From Cantharellus purpuraceus (taxonomy: Eukaryota > Basidiomycota > Agaricomycetes > Cantharellales > Hydnaceae), in assembly GCA_025174535.1 (NCBI GenBank), contig JALBUN010000049.1:1302001-1366000 (forward strand): a DNA stretch of 64,000 bases, given 5' to 3'. Both the position numbers and the translations under genes were made by a program. Of this stretch, positions 48,705 to 59,272 are shown piece by piece. How positions within the stretch are numbered: the stretch's first letter is position 1; each line of letters begins with the position of its first letter. The notes under the pieces were generated by a model. That model did no database searches. It was not told where the DNA came from and worked only from the letters and a program-made list of their open reading frames with translations.

Positions 48705-49132
48705 GACTCAGTCCAGTGTCCGAATGCTAAGTGAGGTGTTTTGTCCGTCCCGCTTGCATAGGTATATAAATCATGGGGTAACCTTGGAGGAACACCTAAT
48801 TAGAGCAACGATTTCGAACTAGCTGGTAGCAAGCGTTCCGCGCAAGTAGCACATGGACATGGTCAAGTTCACCGCACCGCCGCTCCCAGCCTGAGTGCAT
48901 ATCATGAATATATCAAGCTTAAGCCAAAGTACACTGTCTTCCGTGGCTTCCGTGCTACAACCGGGGCGATTAAGAATGATTGGACTGACGTAATTAAGTG
49001 TTCGAAGGAACGAAATGAGTGTATATAATGATGATGCTGCAAGCGTTGAGGTTGGCTGTTTCGGTTATTGATTAAATGGAAAAAAAAAAAAAAAAAGATT
49101 AGCCTATCAGACCGTCGAGAGTAAGGATGGAT
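48705..49132. other. Intergenic upstream of pectinesterase
   Basis: Contains the promoter side of the pectinesterase gene with a TATATAA-like stretch near 48764 and an A-run at about 49080-49096. No gene. Confidence 0.45.
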
Positions 49133-49255
49133 TAATTGGCCACCTGGGGTTCCCACCCTGACTAATCTACTTAGACGCGACTGTCGGGCCGCCGGTTTCA
49201 ACTAAGTAGATATGTATCAGCGGGACCTTCATACCGTAAATAATACCACAGGTAC

Positions 49256-50052
49256 TAGAGTGTATTTGTTTACCAATAATTATTGGTTCGGCATATGCCA
49301 GGTTCACTGATAATTACTCACCACGACCGTGAGAATATTAAGCTTGACGCGTCTGACATGTCTAATTACCACTACATGCAGTGCCCTGTCGCATACTCCA
49401 TGCCTATTCTGTAATATACGCTCACCACCTTGATCGGGACTCGGCTTGAGATCATAAGACACGATACTAGCTACCGTGTTGACCATGTTTATTACCAGAT
49501 CATCATCCTCAATACTTGAAGTGTTGGAATATAGAATATATGTGCAGTATTAGCACATGTGCTGAGTATGTCCGCATTAATGACACACCGCGGAATCGGA
49601 TACCCGTCGGAACTCCGTTCCCTATTTTCTTTTACAGACGTATATAATACTTCTGTAATGGTTTCCTCACCCTCAGCCGTATCCATAATATACGGACTGA
49701 GGTGAGAAACATTGACACTTATTATCTTTACCCATTGCTTATATCCATCTTGTATAGCTTTATTATTCAGGTAGATTAAACTGAGCCATATCCATAATAT
49801 ACGGACTGAGCTTTATTATTCAGAATCCAATATGAAGAGGTGGTAGGTGGGACGGTTTCATCAACATTGAATTTATAATTAAATTAGTATGGCAAGCAGA
49901 GTCCGTCTCTGCCTCTCTGAAAGTCCAGAGGACACCATGGCGAATATGCAGGAAACCACGTGTTCAGGCGCTATTGATGGCTCCAGCACTTATATCATCT
50001 TCCCAACAATGACTATTATTTACTTGATAATTATTGGCAAACAAATACACTC
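49256..50052. mobile_element. MITE-like insertion in the left foldback arm
   Basis: Ends read GAGTGTATTTGTTT at 49258 and the complement at the right, with about 26 bp of terminal inverted repeat and one mismatch. The right foldback arm has the uninterrupted site (near 51800), so the insertion is defined by comparison. Flanking duplication is TA or TAC. The 797-bp body has no coding frame; a 19-bp segment CCATAATATACGGACTGAG occurs twice (about 49684 and 49790). Confidence 0.75.
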
Positions 50053-50272
50053 TACTGTTCAACTTAGAGAAATAAAATATGATGGTGAACCTTTGCAACA
50101 GATGGAGCCAGACATCCATTTGTCACTGTTACTGCATCACCAGCATGGTCCACCCCTGACACATTTCACCAATGACCATCGCTGTCATGTGTGCATGTGT
50201 GCTGCTGTTGTCACCATCGTTGACATCCACATAAAAATTCATGAAAATCCTTGCAGTTTCATGTGATCCCTT

Positions 50273-50811
50273 TGTTATGACTATATTCATTAACGTCCAG
50301 ATCCCTGTCCAATCCACTCAGATCCCCGTGCATATGAAATCTATACTCCATTTGGAAACCGCCGTCTCCATCTACCTGTCCAATTGTCACCGCTGATTCC
50401 GCCCATCCATCTCCGGTTCCGATTGATGCATCAGCATCACCATAGGAACCCAGACATCCGTCCCCATCGGACTCGGACATGCTCATGTAAGGCTGTCGGC
50501 CTTGGAGACCCATCACTGGAGTAATTATTATTAGATTTCAAATATGTATTTAAGTTGCCCGACTGGGGACTTCATTCCCCAGTTCAAATATCGAATCACA
50601 CCTAGTTCCTAAGTCTGATCCTAACTCCCCAAGTCGTACTCCATCTCCGAAATCTTGGACACTGGTATCAGTGAGGGCGCAGCACATAAGCTGAAGCCAA
50701 GTCCATTCCGACCCCCATGACGTACTCCAACTCCGACCCAACCTCTGACCTCGATCTCCGACCCAATCTCCAACCCAATCTCCGACCACCAATTGGACCT
50801 AGTGCGTAACA
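50273..50811 (-). mobile_element. Solo LTR with CCCTT target duplication
   Basis: On the minus strand the element begins TGTTACGCACTAGGTCC and ends GTCATAACA (539 bp). CCCTT flanks it on both sides (50268-50272 and 50812-50816). The right foldback arm near 51578-51590 has the empty site with one copy of the pentamer. No internal retroelement sequence is present, so it is a solo LTR left by recombination. Confidence 0.9.
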
Positions 50812-51020
50812 CCCTTTGTGACTAGTTGTGCAATATATTCCACAATCTCTTCCAACAATACAATGACCCTGCGCTTGACAATAGGTAAAAGACCTTTGCT
50901 CTCCTCACACAGTGCGTAACACCCTTTGTGACTAGTTGTGCAATATATTCCACAATCTCTTCCAACAATACAATGACCCTGCGCTTGACAATAGGTAAAA
51001 GACCTTTGCTCTCCTCACAC
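50801..51020. repeat. Exact 110-bp tandem duplication
   Basis: 50801-50910 and 50911-51020 are identical. The unit includes the last 11 bp of the solo LTR plus foldback arm sequence, so it arose after the LTR insertion, or is an assembly artefact. Confidence 0.92.
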
Positions 51021-51982
51021 AGGAGCTACCTCAACCATTTGTCATTGACAACGACCTATTACACGTTATGAGTGGCTTTGTACTTGGTTCAATCTCACTG
51101 GGGTTATTCACAAAGTAGTGTATCTTTACTCTGAGTCTTTGTTGGAATCAATGATGGATGAACTCCATGTCTGATGGATGAACTCCATGTTATTTTGCCA
51201 TTCCTCTGCACACCTTCATTCTCCTTGTCACTATCATTGCATCCTAGATAGTGAGAATGAGTTATGTGGATGTTGTTGTCTACATCTTTTTAAGGAAAGT
51301 CTTCGGTCTGTGAAATGACGGAGAGTTCAAATGTGTGTTTCAGCATGTGTCCTACTTATTCTCATTATCTAGGATGCACCTCATTCAGGGACACTACTTT
51401 AAATAATCCCAGTGAGATTGAACCAAGTACAAAGCCACTCATAATGTGTAATAGGTCGTTGTCAATGACAAATGGTTGAGGTAGCTCCTGTGTGAGGAGA
51501 GCAAAGGTCTTTTACCTATTGTCAAGCACGGGGTCATTGTATTGTTGGAAGAGATTGTGGAATATATTGTACAACTAGCCACAAAGGGATCACGTGAAAC
51601 TGCAAGGATTTTCATGAATTTTTATGCGGATGTCGATGATGGTGACAACAGCAGCACACGTGCATGCACACGATGGTGATGGTCATTGGTGAAATGTGTC
51701 AGGGGTGGACCATGCTGGTGATGCAGTAACAGTGACAAATGGATGTCTGGCTCCATCCATTGCAAAGGTTCACCGTCATATTTTATTTCGCTAAGTTGAA
51801 CAGTACCTGTGGTATTATTTACAGTATGAAGGTCCCACTGTGATACATATCTACTTAGTTGAAACCAGTGGCCTGACAGTCACGTCTAAGTAGATTAGTC
51901 AGGGTGGGAACCCCAGGTGTAATCGGCACTCAGCTAGCTGTCCTGCTCAAACATTTTCCTGGTCAGGTGTTATAGTCTTCTT

Positions 51983-52915
51983 ATGGATGATAAACTTGTC
52001 ACTCTAATCCTCAGATCACTCCCCAAGTCGTACTGTGCACTCATTAATGCAATATCACTGTCAGCAAGACATGCTAAGATCAAAATGAAACCTGAGGCCA
52101 TTGTTGGAAGCTTACTTGAGGAGTTCAATAGGCTGAAAATAGAAGAATGTCAATTGAAGGCAACTGAAAGTGCCCTTGCAGCTGCAAAGGGCCATGGGAA
52201 AGGCCATTGCACTGGAGGCAACTCAAAGACCAAGAAGATGGACATTGAATGCTGGAAGTGCAGGAAGACAGGGGATATGAAGGTAGACTGCAACAAGAAG
52301 GGGAAGAAGAAGGAAGATGATGACAAAAAGAAGAACTCTGCCAGCATTGCTACTGAGGGTGATGAATGGGCATTCACAACAATGCTCATCTCCCAGGCAT
52401 TCCCTCAGGAGGAAAATTCATGCAAAGGCTCAGAGGTCAATGTCTATGACTCTGGCACATCTTCCCACATGTCCCCTGACTGACATCACTTCACAAACTT
52501 CAAGGAAACACCACCCTACCCCATAGCTGCTGCAGACAAGGCTATGTTCAATGCAACTGGCATCAGTGATATGCACATTGCCATCCTGAATGATAAAACA
52601 ATGAATTACATAACAGTCAAAGATGTACTCTACTGCAAAGACTTGGCATTCATACTAATATCACTCACCTGATGTGACAAGGCCGGTTTTACAGTGCTGC
52701 TACATGACAAGCACTGCACAATTCATTGCCAAAAAGGGACAACTGTTGGCCAGATACCACTCACAGGAGGCCTATACAAAGTTGAGAACAAACAACCTAC
52801 CAGTTATGTTGCTTATGGAATAGATCCTATAAGCCTGCACGCAACGGTCCTAGCAAACAGACAGTGTGTAACACAGTTGTTCAGCACTCCAAAGATCAAT
52901 CAGGTCAAGGGGTAG
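51983..52915 (+). pseudogene. Ty1/copia gag-protease remnant
   Basis: The first 166 codons contain gag sequence (LVTLILRSLPKSYCALINAI), a zinc knuckle CWKCRKTGDMKVDC whose histidine is replaced by Asp, and a protease-like site VYDSGTSSHMSPD. A TGA follows (after SPD) and the frame continues as FTNFKETPPYPIAAADKAMF, KDVLYCKDLAFILIS, then another TGA before CDKAGFTVLLHDKHCTIHC. Both stops sit where copia proteins usually have Arg, consistent with CGA to TGA. Integrase and reverse transcriptase are missing. The sequence then passes straight into repeat E, a junction also present at 59.8 kb. Confidence 0.85.
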
Positions 52916-53480
52916 AGGTAGCACTGAGTAACAGGAAAGTGAAATAGTGCTCTGTGGTTGGATGAGGATGGGAGCAAAAAGGACGGTCCAGATGGCTGAT
53001 CATGCTCTGTGACTGGATGACAATGGGGAGCCCAGTTGGGAGGTACACGAAAGCTGGTTTCAGGAGATGCGACCCCTTGGTGGTGGAGGGAAATCTGATT
53101 GTTGAACCAAGGTGCTTTACCTCAGTGTAGAGCTGATGGATTGTGATGTAGAGCGTAGACTTAGAGCGTGGACTTTGACTTTAGAGCATTGGCTGAAAAC
53201 TTGTTGATTGATCCAAAAGGCAAAAACTAGCGCCCTTTTATAACAAATCCCCAGGGCACAATGACACAATATGAGGAGCAAATGATGCGATATGATGCAA
53301 GAAATGCTGATCAAGCCAGCTGACAAAGCATGTGAAGTTGAACTACTAATGGGGAAATCATGGAGAAATGAAGCAACAGATAGGGGTAATCTTTGTAAGA
53401 ATAGGAGGTGATGAGTAATAAAAGAACCAAAAATAGAACAAGGATGAGTAAGTCATGTATGAAATGAATTAAAAGATGAA
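52790..53480. repeat. Repeat E, copy 1 (inverted relative to 59.3 kb)
   Basis: Matches the reverse complement of 59273-59930, including the junction between the copia protein remnant and non-coding sequence. A shared internal deletion junction implies that a deleted copia derivative was itself copied. Confidence 0.75.
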
Positions 53481-53581
53481 ACAGGGGTGAGTCATATAAA
53501 AGAACAATAGAAACATCCACCAATACCATCTTTCCTACAACTCCGAAGGTAAATCAACCCTGAGTCACATGAGGACTTCAG

Positions 53582-54193
53582 TCAGCATCCACAACAAATA
53601 CTCCTTATTGTATTAGTGATACGTCTCCATATGGTATCCCGTTCCAAGGGTATTTGGTCCCTTTGCCTGACACAATGTAATCTGAGTTGGATTGAAGTGG
53701 GAGGATAGGTCGGCGATGGTGACTGAAATTCTACCTCACATTCGACTCTTCTATCTGTGTTATGATATAGAGGTGAAATGCCGAGGAATGTATATGGTTC
53801 AATGGAATTGTGAAAGAATATGGGATTGCCAATGGCATAAGAGAGGCATGGTGGGGATCTTGGATGTTGAAAGAGTTTTGGAAGTATTTTGATACATGGA
53901 GGTGGCTTAACATGCCCATGGAGCTCAGTGTATTTTTGATAATCCTCTGTGTCCAGAGACCAGTGTGACATATTATTAGAAGAGATGTTGGAGAGGGGAA
54001 TAGAATTGGAAGCCATGTGAATGATGATGAAAGGATTGGTGTGAATAGAAGGCTGATAATGATCGATGGCGATGAAACATGAGTGACGATCGATGGCTAG
54101 AATTAGAGACTGAGGTAGAGAGGGAGTTGCGGCGCTATTTAAAAGTTTGATATGAAAAGGCACTGGCGGAGTTGGACTGTCAGAGTGGTTCAA
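53582..54193 (-). CDS. Unknown open frame inside repeat block, 203 codons
   Basis: Open on the minus strand with no recognisable domain; the product is Pro/Ser/His-rich (CVRQRDQIPL, HSDSPTPPVPFH). It sits between transposon remnants and could be a transposon-carried or chance frame. Weak support. Confidence 0.25.
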   Translation of the reverse strand: MNHSDSPTPPVPFHIKLLNSAATPSLPQSLILAIDRHSCFIAIDHYQPSIHTNPFIIIHMASNSIPLSNISSNNMSHWSLDTEDYQKYTELHGHVKPPPCIKILPKLFQHPRSPPCLSYAIGNPIFFHNSIEPYTFLGISPLYHNTDRRVECEVEFQSPSPTYPPTSIQLRLHCVRQRDQIPLERDTIWRRITNTIRSICCGC

Positions 54194-54564
54194 TATACAT
54201 CCTCGATGCGTCCTGGCTCGTCACTGACAGCGCCTCCTCAGATTGTCGGTCCAATATTTCAGAGTTTGGAGTATGGAGTTGGATCAGGGATCTGGAGTTC
54301 AACTTGTCAAGAAGCTAGCAACCAAGAAGTTAATGGGGCAAATCTTAGTTGATATACAAACTACTGTAATAGACAGAGAGTAGCCCATATAAGTATGTGG
54401 AGAATTGAATGCTGAAACTAAAACAATAAGGCAATAAGATGGATATGGAGTACAACATGGAAAGGAGTTCAGAGTTTGGACCCAAGTCCGAACTGAAACT
54501 AAACAATATAGAAGGAGGTTTGTTGTAACCCATAAGAAGAAACTACTTATAAAGAGAACAATAA

Positions 54565-54740
54565 TGGAGTTTGGGGTTGATGGAGTTTGGGGTTGATGGA
54601 GTTTGGGGTTGATGGAGTTTGGGGTTGATGGAGTTTGGGGTTGATGGAGTTTGGGGTTGATGGAGTTTGGGGTTGATGGAGTTTGGGGTTGATGGAGTTT
54701 GGGGTTGATGGAGTTTGGGGTTGATGGAGTTTGGGGTTGA
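54565..54740. repeat. Minisatellite, 11 perfect 16-bp units
   Basis: Unit TGGAGTTTGGGGTTGA repeated eleven times without change. Degenerate units follow to about 54800 (TGGAGGTGGAGTTGAT and similar). Since 16 is not a multiple of 3, all three minus-strand frames cycle the same peptide (HQPQTPSTPNSINPKL), giving two long artificial frames. Confidence 0.95.
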
Positions 54741-54899
54741 TGGAGGTGGAGTTGATAGAGATGGAGTTGTTGGGGATGGAGATGAAGGAGATGGAGGTCT
54801 GGAGTTTGGACTTGGTGTTACAGGATGTAACACACATAGCACAACCAATATAACTTGGTTGAGTTCTGTGTTGGTGTGAACTAAGTCCAACCTTACACA

Positions 54900-56815
54900 T
54901 TTTTGAACTTCCATAGAAAGAATCAGTTGATTCTTCCTCTTTATTGAAGTTTTCTAGCCAGTGCTAGAAAACTGGCTGTTGCTGGTGTACAGACATATAC
55001 CAATCCCCCCAGTTGCTCATACAAGTGAGCAACTAGTAGACTAACTTAGTTAGTCTACAGTTAGTCTACTAGAAGCAGAAGAAAAGGAGTCATCATAATG
55101 ATGACTTGAAGCAGAGCAAGTCATGCTGGCAGTGCCCAGGACATCATAAATGATGAACAGCAGTGCATAGCCAGCAGTAGAAGCTCCCATGAAGGGGAGC
55201 TAGACCCTAGAGAAGTTGTAGTGACTTCTTGTAAGGAAGACTCTAGGAGAGAGTCATTGCAGTCACAAGACCACATAGACGATCATACAATAGATTGCCT
55301 GTCAAACAAGAACCCCTCATTGAGTGGTGCTTTGATAAGAAAAGAAAAGAGGGGACAGTTATTAACTGCCTCCAATGTTCCTAAAGGAAAGGAATGTGAT
55401 CATAAGATGAGCACAAGTAGAAGTAGCAATACTTCTACTAGGGCATCACGCAGCATGGAGTGGTGTGAAACCCACTGGTCAATCGCAAGATTGACTGAGC
55501 AACTCATGTGCAATCAGCATGATATGAAGAGCATTAACAAAGCTAGTGCTTAGGCAGCCAAGATGGCAGCCATAGCAGAACATGCTGCCACCAATATAGG
55601 GCAGCAAATCACAGAGCTGGGAATGATTAAAACTGCTCCAAGAGAGCTCTGAGTGATGCAAGTTGCACCGCCAAAGATCAGATTCTTAATGAGAATCTGA
55701 ATCTGGAGAGTCTAGATCTCCCCAGGGTGAGAGGATCCAACCAAATGATTGGTTGGATAGAAGAAATGAGATTCCCCCAATGGAAGGAATCAGAGATACA
55801 GTAATCCCTGTAAGGCAAGGATTACCAATACGGGTTGAGGAGGAAACTCCCCAATCTAGGTCAAAGGAGCTCAATCAAGAGATTGAGCCTGAGGCCTCTC
55901 ACAAACACAGATTAGCCCTCAAACAGAAGGCTAAATATGCAGAACAAGAGCTTGTCAGCTCTTTAGAGAGAAATGGCCCCAACAAGAGCTCAATGTCGCT
56001 GTTGATTTAAACTGACAGTCACCAAATGTGCTGAATAGTTATCAGTGCATATGAGCAGCGGGCCTCTCAGGAGACACCTGCCATGAACAGCAAGGTACCC
56101 AATGGGTACCTCAAGAGGATGCTCCCCATCACAAGGAGCAATCAGCACCATTGACCCTAGAAGGTCAGGGTACCCCCCAGATCAATTGGATACAATTGAT
56201 CCTATCGATGGCATTACTTGCATGGTATGAGTAGCCATAGTTGATAACAAAGATACAGACCCAGAGAAGTCTGTACTTGCCAAAGCTGGCATAAAAGTAT
56301 CACCCCCTGAGCAATACTCAGGAGGTGCAGATCTTGAAGAATTCAAGATCTTTGTAGCAGGGATGCTATGATGGCTGAAGATGAACAATCTTCTCAGGCC
56401 ATCAAGTACAAAGTTTCAACTGTTGTACTTAGGCACTCGCCTTAAAGGTGAGGCCTAGGAATGGTTCTACAGAAATGTAGAACACTACAACAGGGCAGTC
56501 CAAGACTGGACCCTGGAAACTGCAATCCAATGGTTGCAGTGTAGATTCCTACATATGCTGATGCATCATCATGTGTCAAATAAGTTTGACTCTGTAATGC
56601 AGAGTCAAAGGACCATTCATGAATTAATGAATGATCTAGAAAGGTATGCAGACCACATGATAATGCCACTAGACATGTACACATTCAGAAAGAGGTTCAT
56701 GACTGCAATGTGCAAACCTTTGAGACAAGAAGTCCTCAAGAAGGGCTTCAATGCCAAGTTTAGCAGCATTGAGCAGTTATATGAGACTGATCAAATGATA
56801 GAGGAAGTAATGTGA
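54900..56815 (+). pseudogene. Broken Ty3/gypsy gag region, hairpin-tiled
   Basis: The right part (about 56330-56815) is a retrotransposon gag domain: EEFKIFVAGML, stop, WLKMNNLLRPSSTKFQLLYL, GTRLKGEA, stop, EWFYRNVEHYNRAVQDWTLE, then YADHMIMPLDMYTFRKRFM and RQEVLKKGFNAKFSS. Stops are TGA at about 56369 and TAG at about 56457. The left part (54900-56010) holds open segments without known domains (55221-55553, 55753-56010), presumably the gag N-terminus. No zinc knuckle, protease or RT follows; LTR-like sequence begins at 56924. Like the 536-1615 frame, this DNA is packed with short perfect stem-loops (see findings). Confidence 0.65.
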
Positions 56816-56923
56816 TACTATCATGGTATGTGATGTCTGGAGAATGTTCCTAACACATCCCCCATGACTCATAGACCAGTAGTCAATAGAACTAGTATGA
56901 CAAATGCAGGAAGCTGACCCATG

Positions 56924-57451
56924 TGTTACGCACTAGGTCCAATTGAGGGTTGGAGCTTGGGTCGGAGTCAATGGTTGGAGTTGGAGCGGGGATCAGGGTG
57001 CATCATGGGGTCAGAATGGACTTGGCTTCAGCTTATACGCTGTGCCCTCACTAATACCTGTGTCCAAGATTTCAGAGACAGAGTATGACTTAGACAGTTT
57101 GGATCAGACTTAGAAGCTAGGTGTGATTCAATATTCAAACTGGGGAATGAAGTCCCCAGCTGGGCAACTTAAATACATATTTGAAATCTAATAATAATTA
57201 CTCTGGTGATGGGTCTCTGAGGCCAATGGCCTTATGTGAATATGTCCGAGTCCAATGGGGACAGATGTCCAGGTTCCTATGGTGATGCTGATGCATCAAT
57301 TGGAACTGGAGGTGGATGAGTGAGATCAACAGTGACAATTGGACAGACTAAATGGAGATGTGATGGTTTCCAAATGAAGTATAGATTTCATGTGTGTGGG
57401 GATCTGAGTGGATTGGATGGGGATCTAGGTGTTAAGAATATAGTCATAACA
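56924..57451 (+). repeat. Complete LTR of the TGTTACGCAC family
   Basis: Begins TGTTACGCACTAGGTCC and ends GTCATAACA, 528 bp, and matches the solo LTR at 50273-50811. Flanking pentamers (CCATG and GTATC) do not match, so it is part of a rearranged element rather than a clean solo LTR. Confidence 0.8.
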
Positions 57452-57588
57452 GTATCTCTCCATTAAGGCTGAGCCCTTGAGGCCTCATGTCCATGGATTG
57501 AATAGGTGAGATGGTTGGGTGCAGTCAGAGTTATACTGGGTTTGGAGACATATAAAAGGAGGGGCATGTTGAGGTCTTATCCTCAACA

Positions 57589-57836
57589 ATGTTGAACCCT
57601 TTTGCAATTATGAGTGTGGCTGAGCTCAAGCAGTTGCTCCTGGCCCGATGGATGGAAGGAAGAAGAAGAGGAGTGGAGACAGAAGGAGGAGGAGGAGGTG
57701 GAATGGAGATGGAAGGAGGAGGAGGAGGAGGAGGAGGAGTATGTGCCCATAGGGTGTATATGTATAGTTATTATGTAAGCCAGTGGACCCAGTACACATG
57801 TGGGTCCACTTATAGTAGACAGAACTTAGACACTAC
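57589..57836 (+). other. GGA microsatellite and short frame
   Basis: A frame from ATG 57589 encodes ELKQLLLARWMEGRRRGVET followed by Glu/Gly runs from a GGA-rich microsatellite (57662-57740). A 9-bp stem AGTGGACCC/GGGTCCACT lies near 57782-57809. It may be the start of another retroelement gag. Not a supported gene. Confidence 0.35.
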
Positions 57837-58323
57837 TGTTTTGGAACCTGCAAAATTATGGTGTTAGGGCAAACTCTAAATCACCACAATTCCATGAATA
57901 AACAGCTGAGAAGAATATCAAACCCTACTGCAGCACAACTCCAGAAATGATTTAATGTTTGTACTTTGGTTACAATCTGTTGTATTGGTCAATGCAGACT
58001 ATATGCAGAAAAGTAATACATTTCTTAGCAGCAAGAAATGAATAAGACTTCCAGAGTCTAGAGTTCACAGATGCTTAGGGATCCAGATATTCCAAAATGA
58101 AGGGAATGCACTTAGAGGCTAAAGGAAGTAGGTGGATGAATCCGACCGTCCAACCAGTGACACTCTGAAGCAGGTAACAGCAATGTGTGAAGTAGTCTAG
58201 CAACTGCTTCACACAAGTTCAGTTTTTCTAATGCTCTGCAAAGGCAGTACACTAGTAACTTAAACAAGAGCACTAATGGCAGGACTATCAACAGACAATC
58301 TACCCTGTAGATTTGTAGTCACA
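57837..58323 (-). repeat. LTR-like repeat, reverse copy of 1-466
   Basis: Reads TGTTTTGGAACC at the left and TAGTCACA at the right (TG..CA ends). Matches 466-1 reversed. At eight or more sites where 1-466 has CpG this copy has TpG or CpA, so it is an older or more heavily mutated copy. No matching target duplication. Confidence 0.7.
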
Positions 58324-58593
58324 TGAGGCAGATACTACACTCATGCCCAAAGCAGGAATATCACTACTTTGAGTGCAATCAAGTACAGTTACACAATTGT
58401 AAAAGATCCTTGAACTGGTAATCAACAGTTACTGAGATATAGAGGATGACACTGTATGTCACTCTAGTCACACTGGTGTGCAGAAGATGGGTAGAAGTGG
58501 TAGAATATGTTGTTATTTCAGAGGCAGAATGACCTTCTTATATATTGTATTTACAGGGGCTGACTAATGCTTCTGGAATATTCTACCTATTAA

Positions 58594-59272
58594 TAGATGG
58601 AAACTACTGGAAGGTTGTGGAAGGTGGAAGAAAGGGGTAGAATATTCCGGGCCAATCACAGGTTCTGATCACTGGACTAACACTGATCAGGAGCTGAATA
58701 ATGGTTCTGGAATGTTCTATCTAATAATAGAAGGAAACAGCTAGAATGTTATGGAAAGGGGTAGAATATTCCAAGCCAATCACCTGATCTGATCATCAAT
58801 CACCTGCTCTGATCCCTGAATTAGGCACTGATCAGGTAAAAAGGAGGGTATCCACCCTGTTTTCTGTACTGGTTTGCATAGCCATGGATAGCCACATCTC
58901 AGGTCATGATGTCCATGGAAAATTGCACCCTGAGAGGCTGTGGTTGTCAAGTTAGAGAATATTTATTGATCAGAGACATCTGAGCTTGAATTCAGGCCAA
59001 ATGCCTGGTCCAGAGGTGGAGAGCCGACTGTGGGAAGGTTTGTGGGCACCTATGGGTCCACAACTGTAGCACAGCAGAAGTGAATCATTCTGGGCCAAGT
59101 TCTGCATGGAATATTCCCAAAAAAAATATGGAAAAATAGAGAATATTTGAATAAGTCCATTCCAGGTACAAGCACCAAATATATGCTGATATTTAGGAAT
59201 GGAAAAGCAAAGTATAGCATATTGGTGCTGCATAAATAGGATTTGATAGGGAAAAGGTGGTTCCCATACAGT
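58594..59272 (+). repeat. Dispersed repeat D, copy 2
   Basis: Direct copy of 1612-2246, including short insertions and a GGTGGTTCCCATACAG right edge. It is followed here by repeat E rather than by the TGTTACGCAC LTR. Confidence 0.75.

Larger units (their letters stand above)
49141..51919. mobile_element. hAT-like foldback element with 8-bp target duplication
   Basis: The ends are CACCTGGGGTTCCCACCC at 49141 and its complement ending at 51919. Flanks are TAATTGGC (49133-49140) and TAATCGGC (51920-51927), an 8-bp target duplication differing by one C/T. The two arms are inverted copies of each other over most of their length, meeting in a central part near 51100-51400. There is no transposase frame, so it is non-autonomous. 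An 8-bp duplication and terminal repeats fit the hAT superfamily. The left arm carries two later insertions (49256-50052 and 50273-50811) absent from the right arm. Confidence 0.82.

Noticed and set aside
54543..54914. Two long minus-strand frames with Pro/Asn/Gln repeats
   Set aside because: Produced by the 16-bp minisatellite, which keeps all frames open; no independent evidence of a gene.
56924..57451. Called as a solo LTR
   Set aside because: Flanking pentamers differ, so only the LTR sequence and not a clean solo insertion is supported.
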